From an uncultured Acidobacteriia bacterium (GTDB lineage: Bacteria > Acidobacteriota > Terriglobia > Bryobacterales > Bryobacteraceae), in NCBI GenBank assembly GCA_903900705.1, contig CAIUOG010000022.1, positions 1 to 64,000 on the forward strand: DNA of 64,000 nt, read 5' to 3'. A program made the position numbers and the translations under genes. Positions 26,801 through 32,119 of this stretch are shown one piece after another. Below the pieces are notes generated by a model. It worked only from the letters and a program-made list of their open reading frames with translations, was not told where the DNA came from and did not search any database. How positions within the stretch are numbered: the stretch's first letter is position 1; every line of letters begins with the position of its first letter.

Positions 26801-29243
26801 GCGCGCCGCTATTGGGGAAGATGCTGGTCAGGGTGGAAGTGGCCGGGTAATCGAGATGGAAGCCGATGGAAAGTTGCTCCGGGTTGGACGGCACACAGCC
26901 ACCACAGGCGGAATTCACATAAGCCTGACGATAGCCCAGCGCCGCGCCGGCCGCGATATTCAGGGTCACGCGCAGGTGGGTGGCGGTCAGGATGGTGGGA
27001 GCGCTGACCGTGATGTTGGGACCGAAGCCAACCTGAGTGGTGCCGTCGAAGTGCGTATTCGCGCCGAAGATATCCACCACGAGACCGGCGGCGGGAACCA
27101 CTGAGTGGCCCGGCGTAATGGACGTGAGATACGCGGGCGTACTGGTGACGCAGAAGGGCGCGGTATCGATCTCATCAATGCTGCCGAACACTGTGGTCAG
27201 TGTGAGCGTGCGGTTGCCGGGAGCACAGGCGTTGGCGGGAGCGCTGGGCGCGGTCACGTCGATGACCAGAGTGGCGTGCGCGCTGGCGGGAGTATCCACC
27301 GTGAAGTTCTGGATGGAGACACCCTGGCCGGAGATATTCGCCACAGTGGTGCCGGCGATCCAGTGGGTGAAACTGCCGCTGAACACAACGGGAACGCTGG
27401 TGCCGATCATGCCGGAAGACGGCATGATTGTCATGGTCGGCGTAAAGGGCAGGACGGTGAACGGACTGAAGGTGACGACCTCGCCGCCGGTGCTCAGGGT
27501 GAGAGTTCGTGTGCCGATGGGCGCGTTCGTGGCAATGGTGATGTCAACTTCCGCGCTGGTGGGGGAGTTCACTTTCACGCGATTGACCGTAATCCACTGC
27601 TGGTCGAGCGAAGCGGCGGTGAGACCGTCCACCCAGTGAGTATTGATGCCGGTCACCTGGATGGCCACACTGGCGCCCTGCAGTCCGGAGGCTGGAGTCA
27701 TGCCGGTGATGGCGGCGGCGGAAGAGTTCACCGTGAAATTGAAATTGAAGATGCTGCCGTTGGTGGTGATGCTGGCGGTCCGGCCGCCGGCGAACGCGGT
27801 ATTCGCGATGGTGATGTTGGCCTTGACGTGGGTATTGTCCGTCACGAGGACGCTGTTGACGGCGATGTTCGGCCCGAAATTAAAGGAGGGAGTGCCGACC
27901 GTGAAACTGGTAAGGGTACCGACCAGGTTCACATCCAGCGTCTGCCCCTGGTTGCCGGAGGTGGGACTGACGCCCGAAAGGAAAGGCGTGGCAAGGGTGA
28001 CTGTGAAAGCGCCGGGAAGAGTCACGATTTCGCCGTTGGTGTTTACCGTAACCGAATAACTTCCCGGGGGAGTGAGCGGAGGAACCGTGACGTTGGCGGT
28101 GAGGGTTGTGTTGCTGGTGACGCTGACCGCGCCGACGACAATGCCGCCGCCGAAACTGACCAGGCTGCCAGACGGAACCCAGTGCGTGAGATTGCCGGTA
28201 AATGCGACGGTCGCACTGCTTCCCTGTGCGGCACCGACGGGAAGGATGGAGGTGAGCGAAGCAAGGCCAGGCGTGACATTGAACGCGCCCATGATCACGC
28301 CGTATTCGCCTCCGGTCGTGATGGTAAAGTTGCGCCCCCCCACCGGGGCAATCGGGTCGATGGTGACGTTGACGGTGGCGGTGGTGAGCAAGAGAACGGT
28401 GACCGAATTCACTTTGACGCCATCGCCCAGGCTGGCCAGCGTGACGCCCTGGGTGAAGGTGGTGTTGACGCCCGTGACATTCAGGTCCATGGTGGAACCC
28501 TGTGCGCCGGACTGCGGCGTCAGCTGAACACTGACGGCCGGATTGACGGCAACCAGAAAGATGCTGGCGGTGGTAGCGTTTTCCGAACTGGTCTTCACGG
28601 TGACGTTGCGACTGCCCGGCACGGCGGCCGGATCGAGCGTGAAGGTCGCGGTGAGATGGGTGTCATCGGTGGCGTTAACGGCGGAGACTGCAACACCGGT
28701 ACCGCTGACCGTAACGGTGGGCTGGGCAGGCTGAATCGCCCGGAAATGGGTGGCTTTACCGACGATCTGAACGTTGACGACTGTGCCCTGTGTACCCGCG
28801 CCCGGTGACACCGAACTGACGATGGGCGGGGGATTCAGCACGATAGTGGATGAAACAGCACCACTGCTGTATGCGGAGGGAAGTGAGCCGGACACCGTCA
28901 CCTGGCAGGTAACCGCCTGGTTGACGGTAAGCGCTGAGGGAATCTGGAAGCTGATGATCCGCTGCGTGGCGAGGGTGAGAACGGACGTGCTGTTCACCGT
29001 GATCGCACCACCGTTGCCCGGGGGGCAGGTGATGGTGACGCTGACGCTGGTGTTCGGTATGGTCCCGGCCGGGAAACCCGTACCCGTCACCGTCACCGAG
29101 TTCCCCACCGTCGCGTTCGAAGGAGATGTAGAGGCGTTCAGCGCGATGGCTGCCCTTGCCTGGATGGCGCCCGTGAGCAGCGCCGCGGTAAGAACCGAAG
29201 CCTGAAAAATGTTCCTGAGCGTTGAACGGTTATGACAAGACAC
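14805..29243 (-). CDS. Giant secreted repeat protein (TIG-like modules then Big_5/SbsA-type Ig modules)
   Basis: 4812 residues in one uninterrupted frame, about 14.4 kb. Start is GTG 29243, six bases after a full GGAGG. A signal peptide (I-F-Q-A-S-V-L-T-A-A-L-L-T-G-A-I-Q) is cleaved near A-R-A. One Ig-like domain (about 33-138) is followed by about 24 TIG/IPT-like modules of about 97 residues to about residue 2465, each with G-x-Q-G..V-x-V-x-G..T-H-W/F and T-x-T-x-G-G-E-V-V. Then come about 21 Big_5/SbsA-like Ig modules of about 111 residues, marked by G-S-T-G-V..(N)P..V-x-F-S-K-P-(I/L)-(N/D)-P and D-x-A-G-N. No sortase, PEP-CTERM, autotransporter or T9SS signal is seen at the end (...R-V-F-P-F-S-T-A-P). 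Likely an extracellular fibre or adhesin; its secretion route is not evident. The PEP-CTERM gene lies 72 bases upstream on the same strand. Confidence 0.9.
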   Translation of the reverse strand: MSCHNRSTLRNIFQASVLTAALLTGAIQARAAIALNASTSPSNATVGNSVTVTGTGFPAGTIPNTSVSVTITCPPGNGGAITVNSTSVLTLATQRIISFQIPSALTVNQAVTCQVTVSGSLPSAYSSGAVSSTIVLNPPPIVSSVSPGAGTQGTVVNVQIVGKATHFRAIQPAQPTVTVSGTGVAVSAVNATDDTHLTATFTLDPAAVPGSRNVTVKTSSENATTASIFLVAVNPAVSVQLTPQSGAQGSTMDLNVTGVNTTFTQGVTLASLGDGVKVNSVTVLLLTTATVNVTIDPIAPVGGRNFTITTGGEYGVIMGAFNVTPGLASLTSILPVGAAQGSSATVAFTGNLTHWVPSGSLVSFGGGIVVGAVSVTSNTTLTANVTVPPLTPPGSYSVTVNTNGEIVTLPGAFTVTLATPFLSGVSPTSGNQGQTLDVNLVGTLTSFTVGTPSFNFGPNIAVNSVLVTDNTHVKANITIANTAFAGGRTASITTNGSIFNFNFTVNSSAAAITGMTPASGLQGASVAIQVTGINTHWVDGLTAASLDQQWITVNRVKVNSPTSAEVDITIATNAPIGTRTLTLSTGGEVVTFSPFTVLPFTPTMTIMPSSGMIGTSVPVVFSGSFTHWIAGTTVANISGQGVSIQNFTVDTPASAHATLVIDVTAPSAPANACAPGNRTLTLTTVFGSIDEIDTAPFCVTSTPAYLTSITPGHSVVPAAGLVVDIFGANTHFDGTTQVGFGPNITVSAPTILTATHLRVTLNIAAGAALGYRQAYVNSACGGCVPSNPEQLSIGFHLDYPATSTLTSIFPNSGAQGQALTGVTITGNLTNWNSSTLAILGAGVTVSNLNILTPNTATADISISPTTPVGGRSVVMITNNGGEVESGLGFSVTPSIASVSALGISIDCQHESACPASGSVSDINQGDTRSFRVIGVATHFLQGATTLNFGAGISITQVQVVDATHLYGQITVSFAAATGFRNFSAITDGEVAPSFSNAVDVHPVTGTVSITPTTAAQGTTLDITVNGVGVTHFHTGDTSATFGNNAGIIGAFGGTSTLSGSDITVLSTTQAILHVRVQGTAYCCAGGLRDFTITTLNVPSAPANVEQITLPLAFSVSQGAAIITNVTPTSDTQGHSVNIHVTGQNTNFTTGVSTAYLTTGGCTPASPAGAVVTNVTASDPLHATLAIAIDVNATTGIRGLCMYTLGESVGYLNAFNVLPGVPTLNGATPVSGLQGQTLHGVALLGNFTHWNNGSNGTPATTVTFGQGITVSNLVIVDATHATADLYIDPIAQLGGRTVTVTTGTEVVNGSFFAVNPGPAILSSISPSNANQGQHILMQVNGNFTHWAQGLTQFSIGGGDITVNGFLIQNATTALADLTLSPTANPGTRTVTMSTGGEVVSLNQGFLVTGGIPSLISISPSTYKQCDTGTNVQITGVFTHWDSSTTVFMGPNIAVTQVVRNSDTALTAVISVACGAPVGVQNVLVQTGSQGLTGQVQIISNAPPTPYISYEYPSVALKGQTLSVTFSGAYTNWLPSGASTPTQITFGAGVTVNNFQVTGLTSAVANITIQPGAATGSRNVIFTTGSEVETTSFYVTVGTPVISLVDGPNGSSGLQGQTLTVNLVGQYTTWNSGLTESNFSFGPGVTITPGSLQVFGPTAVRMQVNVDILASLGGRTVTATGNETAYGYFSVAPGTATITSVMPNTVQQGTNGFVTSLVGFNTHWNNSTSFTFGGGDVGVTLATVLDATHANVTLNLAPLASPGLRNVTAITAGEVATEINAFVVTPGTPILTSCVNCTPSSNVKQQNNFTASVLGQFTSFVSGVTTVDLGNGAIITNISVTGPQSVDVQGHIDPLAYLGCRDVTVTTGTQVLKLYGAFCIGAGPAVISGLNPNSGLQGTTMNVLITGTNTNFCCATPPNVTVGNFGPGITLNTLQVISPTTAQANITIAANATIEQNSVTLVTQGESATIPLAFTILSNTPSVSFITPTSGTQGIPVDITVTGNITHWQLGNTTADFGAGITATVVAAPDFTHATVHLLISPIAPIGNHAVRLITNLSSGGQEIAVYTIGAGNGTPGYFNVTASAASILSAVPTSPATVHQNDSGDIIRITGSGTHFTQANPQISFSCVGAPVAFVVVSDTIIDATVNVATYATTGPCGVTVTTGGEVASGAGLFNVLAGLPVITSINVTSAHQNDQISLTFAGLYTHFTSGFTCAFCGNANFSVTGHTINSDTSVTVNLTVLSTSALGAMDATINDPVDGLLTKAGAFTVIAGVPQISSISIPLGPQGLTQNEHIVGLFTHWTNSSVVSVSGTGVTVGNPPAAADNFNLNVNFLVTVGAPAGPRNVTVTTGSEVVTLTGAFTVQPGSPNLSSLSPNIGVPNSTVSVSLTGVFTHFTSGATTANFGPDISVNGGGFGANGVLTVNDNFTASATLTIRAGAALGPVNVVVTTPAPPLAAPETFTVINGFTIQTTPSTPVISFLSPTMGLSGTTSATNVPINTKITAVFNEPMLGSSITSANAFISDSVTQGGCWTSSGIPATVQLDLSGRVLTIIPSGNLAVGRDYYLQLNSYYVPGGTPTIVDASNTQNLGHYCQRFTTGFAQDATGPTFLTGNIPNGATGVPTNALPTAGFDKPVNPATMSGLTFVMNPGAVPVPGTWSYSTDFTQYIFTPSGALTPATSYTLAYTNALTDAVGHVLTNPGSYSFTTGAGTDYSGNSIISVTPVYNSTVGTNPVIRLVTAKPLNPLTVTNVYLYNQNSGAYIYGNVIHSSDFKTWELQLAAPLDPSTQYRFSFYSAYDWVGICCVSFNQYFYTGAGSVSTPPSVLSVSPPAGSTGIAVNSPVWVHFNTALDSTYLPPNAITLNGGAVAGSTAFAPGPDYTTLVFTPASNLAVSTAYSVAISGLRDTSGNYMNPYPGSSFTTSSSASVDTSRGNVTITPSGNAVPVNTSVVFQLDKPVNPVTINSSSMRVYDNSIGKDIPGALSLSPDLKTLTFTPTQPLPSQHQICTWNGNPGFLYDLAGNPFNFTGLCFTTTSASDLTPPTVSLVTPPNGSTGIGPTNPVVVTFSKPLNPGTITGNVALYVGSNLYTAAYSLSGDATTVSFSTGSLPYATTYTVVVSPSITDLAGNHLAAEFRSSFTTAPQPVVSRPSVSAVRPASGATGVPVNATVTFFTSAPMSSATVNMNSVHVSQNGVLLNGSLAFSANNQAITFTPASNFAPGALIQVWFTSAAQDTSGNALYDYYMSFTTAADLSAVPLSISTRTCTYCGTTPQNLTLEVVFTKPVNPATVTSSSFFVKDNNNTNPVNGVISFFDGNRGIRFTPNTPQPLNNYVYVYLTTAIQDTGGLSFAGSASSANFYVYNYVATDLVAPTVTALAPTNGATAIGSNALVSITFSKNLDSLTLDPANVTLTGPSGAIPLSLSYNSNNFTLTVTPQAPLPAGAMNLQLNDIRDLAGNLLAPNPYNTSFTVQNAPDYNPPSVTQTSVQQSQTNVPVTASFTIVFSKPIDLRSVIANNTIYLWDQSNGSSQTPFTMTWSSGNTVLLLTPTPPSGVLNVAHNYRIYGYSFADLNGNVSGTLLDRSFSTVLVAPPGGPGVTQVVPPNGLTNIPVNFRPQFQFDRPLKANALAGVTLVRNPGAISVPITPQLSAAGTLLTVVPSTILLPNTQYVVTVAAVTDAAGNPIAGPVTRTFTTGASIDLVAPGVTAVTPSYNSTVGTNPLIKITFNKPINPISVTDFGLYQFGIGRWQNGLIVTWSSDLKSMIITPSAPLDPNDRFYFYVNSFADLAGNTSSLGAQYFYTSSTVDNTPPTVISSNPPSGSVGVPVNPILSVRLSKPIAPTSVSAGSLTLSGVAGTTATLAGDGVTLNLALPGLLAANTSYTLQVALGAFTDQQGNPVSAYSGSFVTSASGLSDTSHGGVSLTDPSPGSTGVPLNKVVTVTFSKPFNPDSLVQDSLVVCYSNDCSRRIAGATAIVDANHLSFTPAVALPPGATLGVFVYPFTTWMTDLAGNPFDNPYLYNATFSTASVADTTPPAVINVTPANGSTGVGPITTVALTFNKSLDPSTVNNANFALYQGSANLGAGVSISGDRRTVYLSQTLPFSTNITVSANTSVKDYAGNNMAAAYHAAFTTEPQPLSFNPSVIQVRPGNGAPLNGKITIFTNSQINLASAHNGLQVAQNGMLIAGSVSLTADQHGMVWTPAANFVPGTLIEVWVTAAVTDVNLNPMNSYYFSFTTQAPSCTVPTITGYSPSRNSYGNYITNPVIDVQFCEPIDPSTVDSTTFNVRSSSSTPGSGPLVPGAISLVNNNTVLRFTPSGDLATNQYVAVQLTSGIKDLSANAFAGDGFYFYIQPGSHDNTPVMVSSITPVNGVTGIGDNAPVRIVFNKLIDPLTVSPSSVSLTSGVNLPYTYSYSTPNNAYTVMNVTPLVPLPDSSSVVVHVSPAVTDMTGAAVPDRVVTFSTGAGADFGAPSVIQQSIDGDNDTNVPLNTTFTLRFNKPLDPSTVGGNPTGGNSCCFFYYDNSYPAGQPYPASVTNISADLTTVTIVPSAPLSPNVGNMRYYWGGATDLNGNAMNAGSQGFATGASSDVASPTVIATNPVNGLTGVPTNVVPELIFSEPVRGTSLGSITLDGAPVTAYLNNGVYTDDTVVRIAPSALLSSGTLHTIVASGVQDVAGNVLAAPYTLSFTTGQDFNVNPPNFQSATVTTATPATVPLPQNSNVSNVLKTNPVFTFTWDNAIDYASAVRTIWLSDTSNNRISVPLTITQSADQKTVNVQVNGSLTGNTQYRIWIYYNFPSYSIAGVADYNQRVFPFSTAP
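15491..18478 (-). repeat. Nine-module super-repeat, downstream copy (Big_5 modules 11-19)
   Basis: Counterpart of the block at 18479-21432. Y-N-S-T-V-G-T-N-P recurs near 18110, D-T-S-H-G-G-V near 17510, F-T-T-E-P-Q-P before N-P-S-V near 16860. The two blocks have diverged clearly, with small length changes, so the duplication is not recent. Confidence 0.7.
18479..21432 (-). repeat. Nine-module super-repeat, upstream copy (Big_5 modules 2-10)
   Basis: Nine successive Ig modules whose order and peculiar sequence marks recur in the next 2.95 kb. Examples of marks: Y-N-S-T-V-G-T-N-P near 21060; D-T-S-R-G-N-V near 20460; F-T-T-A-P-Q-P before R-P-S-V near 19820. Matching marks sit about 2950 bases away in the second copy. 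Boundaries were set at the start of modules 2 and 11 and are approximate. Confidence 0.7.
21850..28835 (-). repeat. Array of about 24 TIG/IPT-like protein modules
   Basis: Within the giant gene, about 24 modules averaging about 290 bases (97 residues). Each begins with a variant of I-T-S-(I/V)-x-P-x-S-G-x-Q-G, passes through a hallmark Thr-His-Trp/Phe (or T-N-W, T-S-F) about 25 residues later, and ends near G-x-R-x-V-T-V-T-T-G-G-E. The copies are diverged in protein and DNA, so this is an old array. Boundaries are approximate. Confidence 0.8.
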
Positions 29244-29315
29244 ACTACACCTCCGCGGAATAAGAGAGACAGCCGGATGGACAGGGCAAAGAGCTTTTGT
29301 TGATTTAGAGCCGGG

Positions 29316-29999
29316 TTACACGCGGACAGAGCGACGACGCAATACCAGAGCAGCCAGACAACCGGAGAACAGCAGCAAGGTTCCCGGTTCGGGGGCCAAC
29401 GGGGCTGTCGCCACCGCGTTGGAAACGAGAAGATCGACGCCATCCAGATTCGGGCTGCCCAGGGCGTTCAGATACGCATCGGATGGCGTATAAGTGAAGG
29501 TAAATGGCGATTCTGGTACGAAGAGCGACTCGGTTTGGCTCGACGGATCGTAGATGGTGAACGATGTCGGCAGGGTCGCGCTGAAAACAACCTTCGTAAT
29601 GATGTTCAGACAGCAGTCGACACCGTTGGCGGAATCGGAATAGGGCAGCGCCGCGTAGAGCGGATTGTCGATCCAGTCATTACTGGGGTTGATGTCCGGT
29701 CCGCCGGAGAAAGTCACGGGGGACTGGGCCACCTGCGCCTGACCGACAAGACTGGTGTAGTCGAAAGTGATCGACCAGCTGGAAATTTTGATACCGCCAT
29801 TGCAGACGGCCGCGTATGTCTGGGTGAGCGTGCAATCCGAGTCGGTTGTGTTGGAAACGTAGATCAGGTTGTTATCGCCGGCGCTGCCCAGTCCTGTTGC
29901 GACTCCGATGGTGCCCAGGGACAACATGGTTGCGGACGCGATGCCGGTGGAAAGCAGCAAAGCTCCCACCGCCAGAACTAAAAACTTCTTCAATTTCAT
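29316..29999 (-). CDS. PEP-CTERM sorting-domain protein
   Basis: 227 residues. Signal peptide L-K-K-F-L-V-L-A-V-G-A-L-L-L-S-T-G-I-A-S-A, a beta-rich middle, and a C-terminal sorting signal: P-E-P-G-T, a hydrophobic segment of about 16 residues, then R-R-R-S-V-R. Such proteins are cleaved and handled by an exosortase (EpsH/Xrt) and usually go to the outer surface or exopolysaccharide. Start: ATG 29999 has only one base between it and GGAGG, an unworkable spacing; the TTG two codons later (29993) is seven bases from GGAGG and keeps the signal peptide, so it may be the real start. A sigma-54-like promoter lies just upstream. No exosortase gene is in the window. Confidence 0.87.
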   Translation of the reverse strand: MKLKKFLVLAVGALLLSTGIASATMLSLGTIGVATGLGSAGDNNLIYVSNTTDSDCTLTQTYAAVCNGGIKISSWSITFDYTSLVGQAQVAQSPVTFSGGPDINPSNDWIDNPLYAALPYSDSANGVDCCLNIITKVVFSATLPTSFTIYDPSSQTESLFVPESPFTFTYTPSDAYLNALGSPNLDGVDLLVSNAVATAPLAPEPGTLLLFSGCLAALVLRRRSVRV

Positions 30000-30044
30000 T
30001 CCTCCGAATGGTAGTACGCCTTTTGTCAGGCTTTGCAGTGGTCT

Positions 30045-30059
30045 AGCAAAACGGTAGCC
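30045..30059 (-). promoter_or_regulatory. Candidate sigma-54 (-24/-12) promoter for the PEP-CTERM gene
   Basis: On the minus strand the sequence reads GGCTACCGTTTTGCT: a GG and a GC separated by exactly ten bases, with GGC at -24 and a perfect TTGCT at -12. The start codon is about 45 bases downstream. PEP-CTERM genes in several lineages are controlled by the PrsK/PrsR system with RpoN, which makes the match more credible. The -24 element lacks the usual ACG after GGC. Confidence 0.45.
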
Positions 30060-30450
30060 GTTGTGCGTCGCTTTCGGAAAGAGGACGACAACCGTAGAGG
30101 TAGTAAAGAAGAAGAACGGAATCCGCCGATGGAACTGATCAAAAAATCTTCATTTTTTTTCAAGCCTGTCGCGGGAGGGCTGAACCGGACCCCTCTCGGG
30201 AAGTGTAAGTCTCTCCTGCACAGTTAGTTGGCGCGAAGGAGATCAATGCGCGGACAGACCAGCGACGGCGGAAAAGTTATCCGTAGTTTTCCTTCTCAGA
30301 AATGGTGGCTGGCATGCACGGAAAGCCTCACGAGGAACGGATGTTGGTTTCGTGCGCACTCGTTGTCGTTAAACCGCGCAGACTGCGCGGTATGACCCAG
30401 GCGCTACTCACTTTGGTTATGAGTGAAATGAAAGGGCCGGAGCATTCGGC
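30060..30450. other. Intergenic region between the flavin redox operon and the PEP-CTERM gene
   Basis: About 390 bases with no convincing gene. It holds a hairpin CCGCGCA-GAC-TGCGCGG (30374-30390), which on the minus strand is followed by TTTAACG and lies about 60 bases past the RnfD-like stop, so it may terminate that operon. A second weaker hairpin (ACTCA...TGAGT) lies near 30407-30426. The rest shows nothing I can assign; long A/T runs near 30140-30160 could serve as upstream promoter sequence. Confidence 0.5.
30374..30390 (-). terminator. Hairpin downstream of the RnfD-like gene
   Basis: Seven-base perfect GC-rich stem with a three-base loop; on the minus strand it is followed by TTTAACGAC. 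Position after the last gene of the flavin operon suggests a terminator, though the T tract is weak. Confidence 0.4.
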
Positions 30451-31329
30451 TCAGGCAGCGCCGGGGGCGGAGTTTCGGGAAGCGAGGCGCAGACCGGTAA
30501 TCTCCCGGACAAAATTCGCGGCCTGACGAGGAAGAGAACCGGTGGCGCGGCGATTCACGCGTCGCCAGGCTTCCCAGACGTTGGCCGTCAGCAGTCCGGC
30601 GAGAAGGTAATAGACGGAGCCCACCCATTCAAAGAAGGCGAAACTGACCACCGCCACGATGAGGGCGTAGCGAATCTGATCAGGATATTTGGCGGGCGAA
30701 GTGGGCGGATCGGTAAGGATGATGAAGGCGAAGAACAGCACCGCGTGGGCATCCGGCGCGCGGAAGATCTCGGCCACGCGCCCTGGGTCGGTCACGAAGG
30801 CGGTGAGGGTGAAGAGCAGGAAGTAAGTACCGAGGAAGACCAGCACGAGCGGCATTTTGTTCACGCGGTCCGTGATGAACAGACCCATTGCCAGAAGCAC
30901 CAGCACCAGGGCTGGAGGGGTGACTTCCGGCAGAGCGCCCCACCAGCTTTGCCCTGTGTGAAAAACGTAGAAAGTAACCACGATGGCGAGCGCGGCGGGA
31001 TTGAAGACGTTCGCCGATTTTGAGCGCAGGAAGTATTTGCTCAGCACGCCGATCACGGCGGTGATCATGACCACATGCCAGGGTTCCTGCGCGCGCAGGA
31101 CCATCGCCACAATCATGGCGGTGAGGATGGCGCCGCTCGGGAATTCGGCGCGATCATTGCGGACGCGGAGGATGAAGGCGTCGAGAACACCGGCCGCGGC
31201 AACGGCTGCCAGCATGCCTGGCGCAACGAGACGAAGCCCTTCGTGGGGCGCGGCGATGGCGATGAGCACCAGCAGAATCAGGGTCAGCAGGCCCTTGGGC
31301 GTGCGGAAGAATTTGAAGACTTTATTCAT
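30451..31329 (-). CDS. RnfD/NqrB-like membrane subunit of an electron-transfer complex
   Basis: 292-residue multi-pass protein, about eight to ten hydrophobic segments. It resembles RnfD/NqrB: R-S-K-S-A-N-V-F-N-P-A-A-L in the middle and L-T-D-P-P-T-S-P-A-K later are family marks. In RnfD/NqrB a threonine in an S/T-G-A-T motif carries FMN; here the nearest candidate reads F-P-S-G-A-I-L-T, so that site may be absent (I cannot align it fully). It overlaps apbE by eight bases and follows the FMN-binding protein gene. No RnfA/B/C/E genes are nearby, so this is a reduced membrane module moving electrons to a periplasmic flavoprotein, or a different complex altogether. Confidence 0.75.
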   Translation of the reverse strand: MNKVFKFFRTPKGLLTLILLVLIAIAAPHEGLRLVAPGMLAAVAAAGVLDAFILRVRNDRAEFPSGAILTAMIVAMVLRAQEPWHVVMITAVIGVLSKYFLRSKSANVFNPAALAIVVTFYVFHTGQSWWGALPEVTPPALVLVLLAMGLFITDRVNKMPLVLVFLGTYFLLFTLTAFVTDPGRVAEIFRAPDAHAVLFFAFIILTDPPTSPAKYPDQIRYALIVAVVSFAFFEWVGSVYYLLAGLLTANVWEAWRRVNRRATGSLPRQAANFVREITGLRLASRNSAPGAA

Positions 31330-32119
31330 GCAGGGCCCAGCCGGGAGATTGGAATTGTTCGAGCGCGGGAGTCACGATCAGTCCGGCCACGCCGAGGCGT
31401 TCGAGGAGTTGGATTCCGTCGCGGGAGCCGAGAACAAACGCGGCGGTGGCGAGGGCATCTGACAGCATGGCGGAGGGAGCGATGACCGTGGAACTGGCCA
31501 CGCCTTCGGCGGCGAGGCCGGTGCGGGGATCGAGAATGTGGCGTCCACGTTCGTAATCGCCGGAGGTGCAGATGGCGTGGTTCGAGAGGCGGCGGGTGGC
31601 GAGGAGACCATCCTCGGCGCGGGGGTGCCGGATGCCGACCTCCCATGGCTGCCCTTCCGGATTCTGCCCGCCCATGTAAAGGTCACCACCGGCATCGATG
31701 GCGAAATCGCGGCAGGCGGCAAGTTCATGAGCGGCGGTATCGACGGCGAGACCCTTGGCGACTGCGCCCAGGTCGAGTTGGAGAGGGCGATGAACCGTGA
31801 TGGACTGCGTGGCGGGGTCGAGTTCGAGGTCGCGGTAGCTGACGCCCTGGCCCGGGATGACGGGGTCGAATGCGCCGCCGGTTTCAGCCGCCACCAGGAC
31901 GGCGAAACGGATGGCCTCAAAAAGAGTGGGGCTGACGGGAACCGGGATACCGACCTGCGCCTGGAGAAGGCGCAGTTCGCTTTGTTCGTTAAAGCGCGAA
32001 CAAATGGCTTCGATGGAGTGAAACCAGGCGAAAGCGGCATCGAGGGCCGGTTCGGCGCCGGCGGGGACGATGTGAATCGTGACCAGTGTCCCCATGGCCA
32101 CCTCGGTCCGGACCGGCAT
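31322..32119 (-). CDS. apbE: ApbE-type FAD:protein FMN transferase
   Basis: 265 residues. ApbE attaches FMN covalently to a threonine in target flavoproteins, using FAD and Mg2+. Seen here: M-G-T-L-V-T-I near the start, G-A-F-D-P-V, L-D-L-G-A-V-A-K-G-L-A-V-D, D-A-G-G-D-L-Y-M-G-G, and H-I-L-D-P-R-T-G with a following T-V-I-A-P-S-A-M-L-S-D-A-L-A-T-A. These are the family motifs including the Mg-binding region. No clear signal peptide, unlike many periplasmic homologues. Start overlaps the stop of the FMN-binding gene as TAATG, so the two are translationally coupled; the neighbour carries its likely target threonine. Confidence 0.9.
   Translation of the reverse strand: MPVRTEVAMGTLVTIHIVPAGAEPALDAAFAWFHSIEAICSRFNEQSELRLLQAQVGIPVPVSPTLFEAIRFAVLVAAETGGAFDPVIPGQGVSYRDLELDPATQSITVHRPLQLDLGAVAKGLAVDTAAHELAACRDFAIDAGGDLYMGGQNPEGQPWEVGIRHPRAEDGLLATRRLSNHAICTSGDYERGRHILDPRTGLAAEGVASSTVIAPSAMLSDALATAAFVLGSRDGIQLLERLGVAGLIVTPALEQFQSPGWALHE

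Noticed and set aside
20712-28808. Several plus-strand frames of 250-730 codons across the giant gene
   Set aside because: They mirror the repeated modules of the giant protein; compositions are Gly/Asp/Arg-rich and no starts have ribosome sites.
30033-30227. Short plus-strand frames before the PEP-CTERM gene
   Set aside because: No ribosome site, low-complexity product with a poly-Phe stretch, and the region is better explained as promoter sequence of the minus-strand gene.
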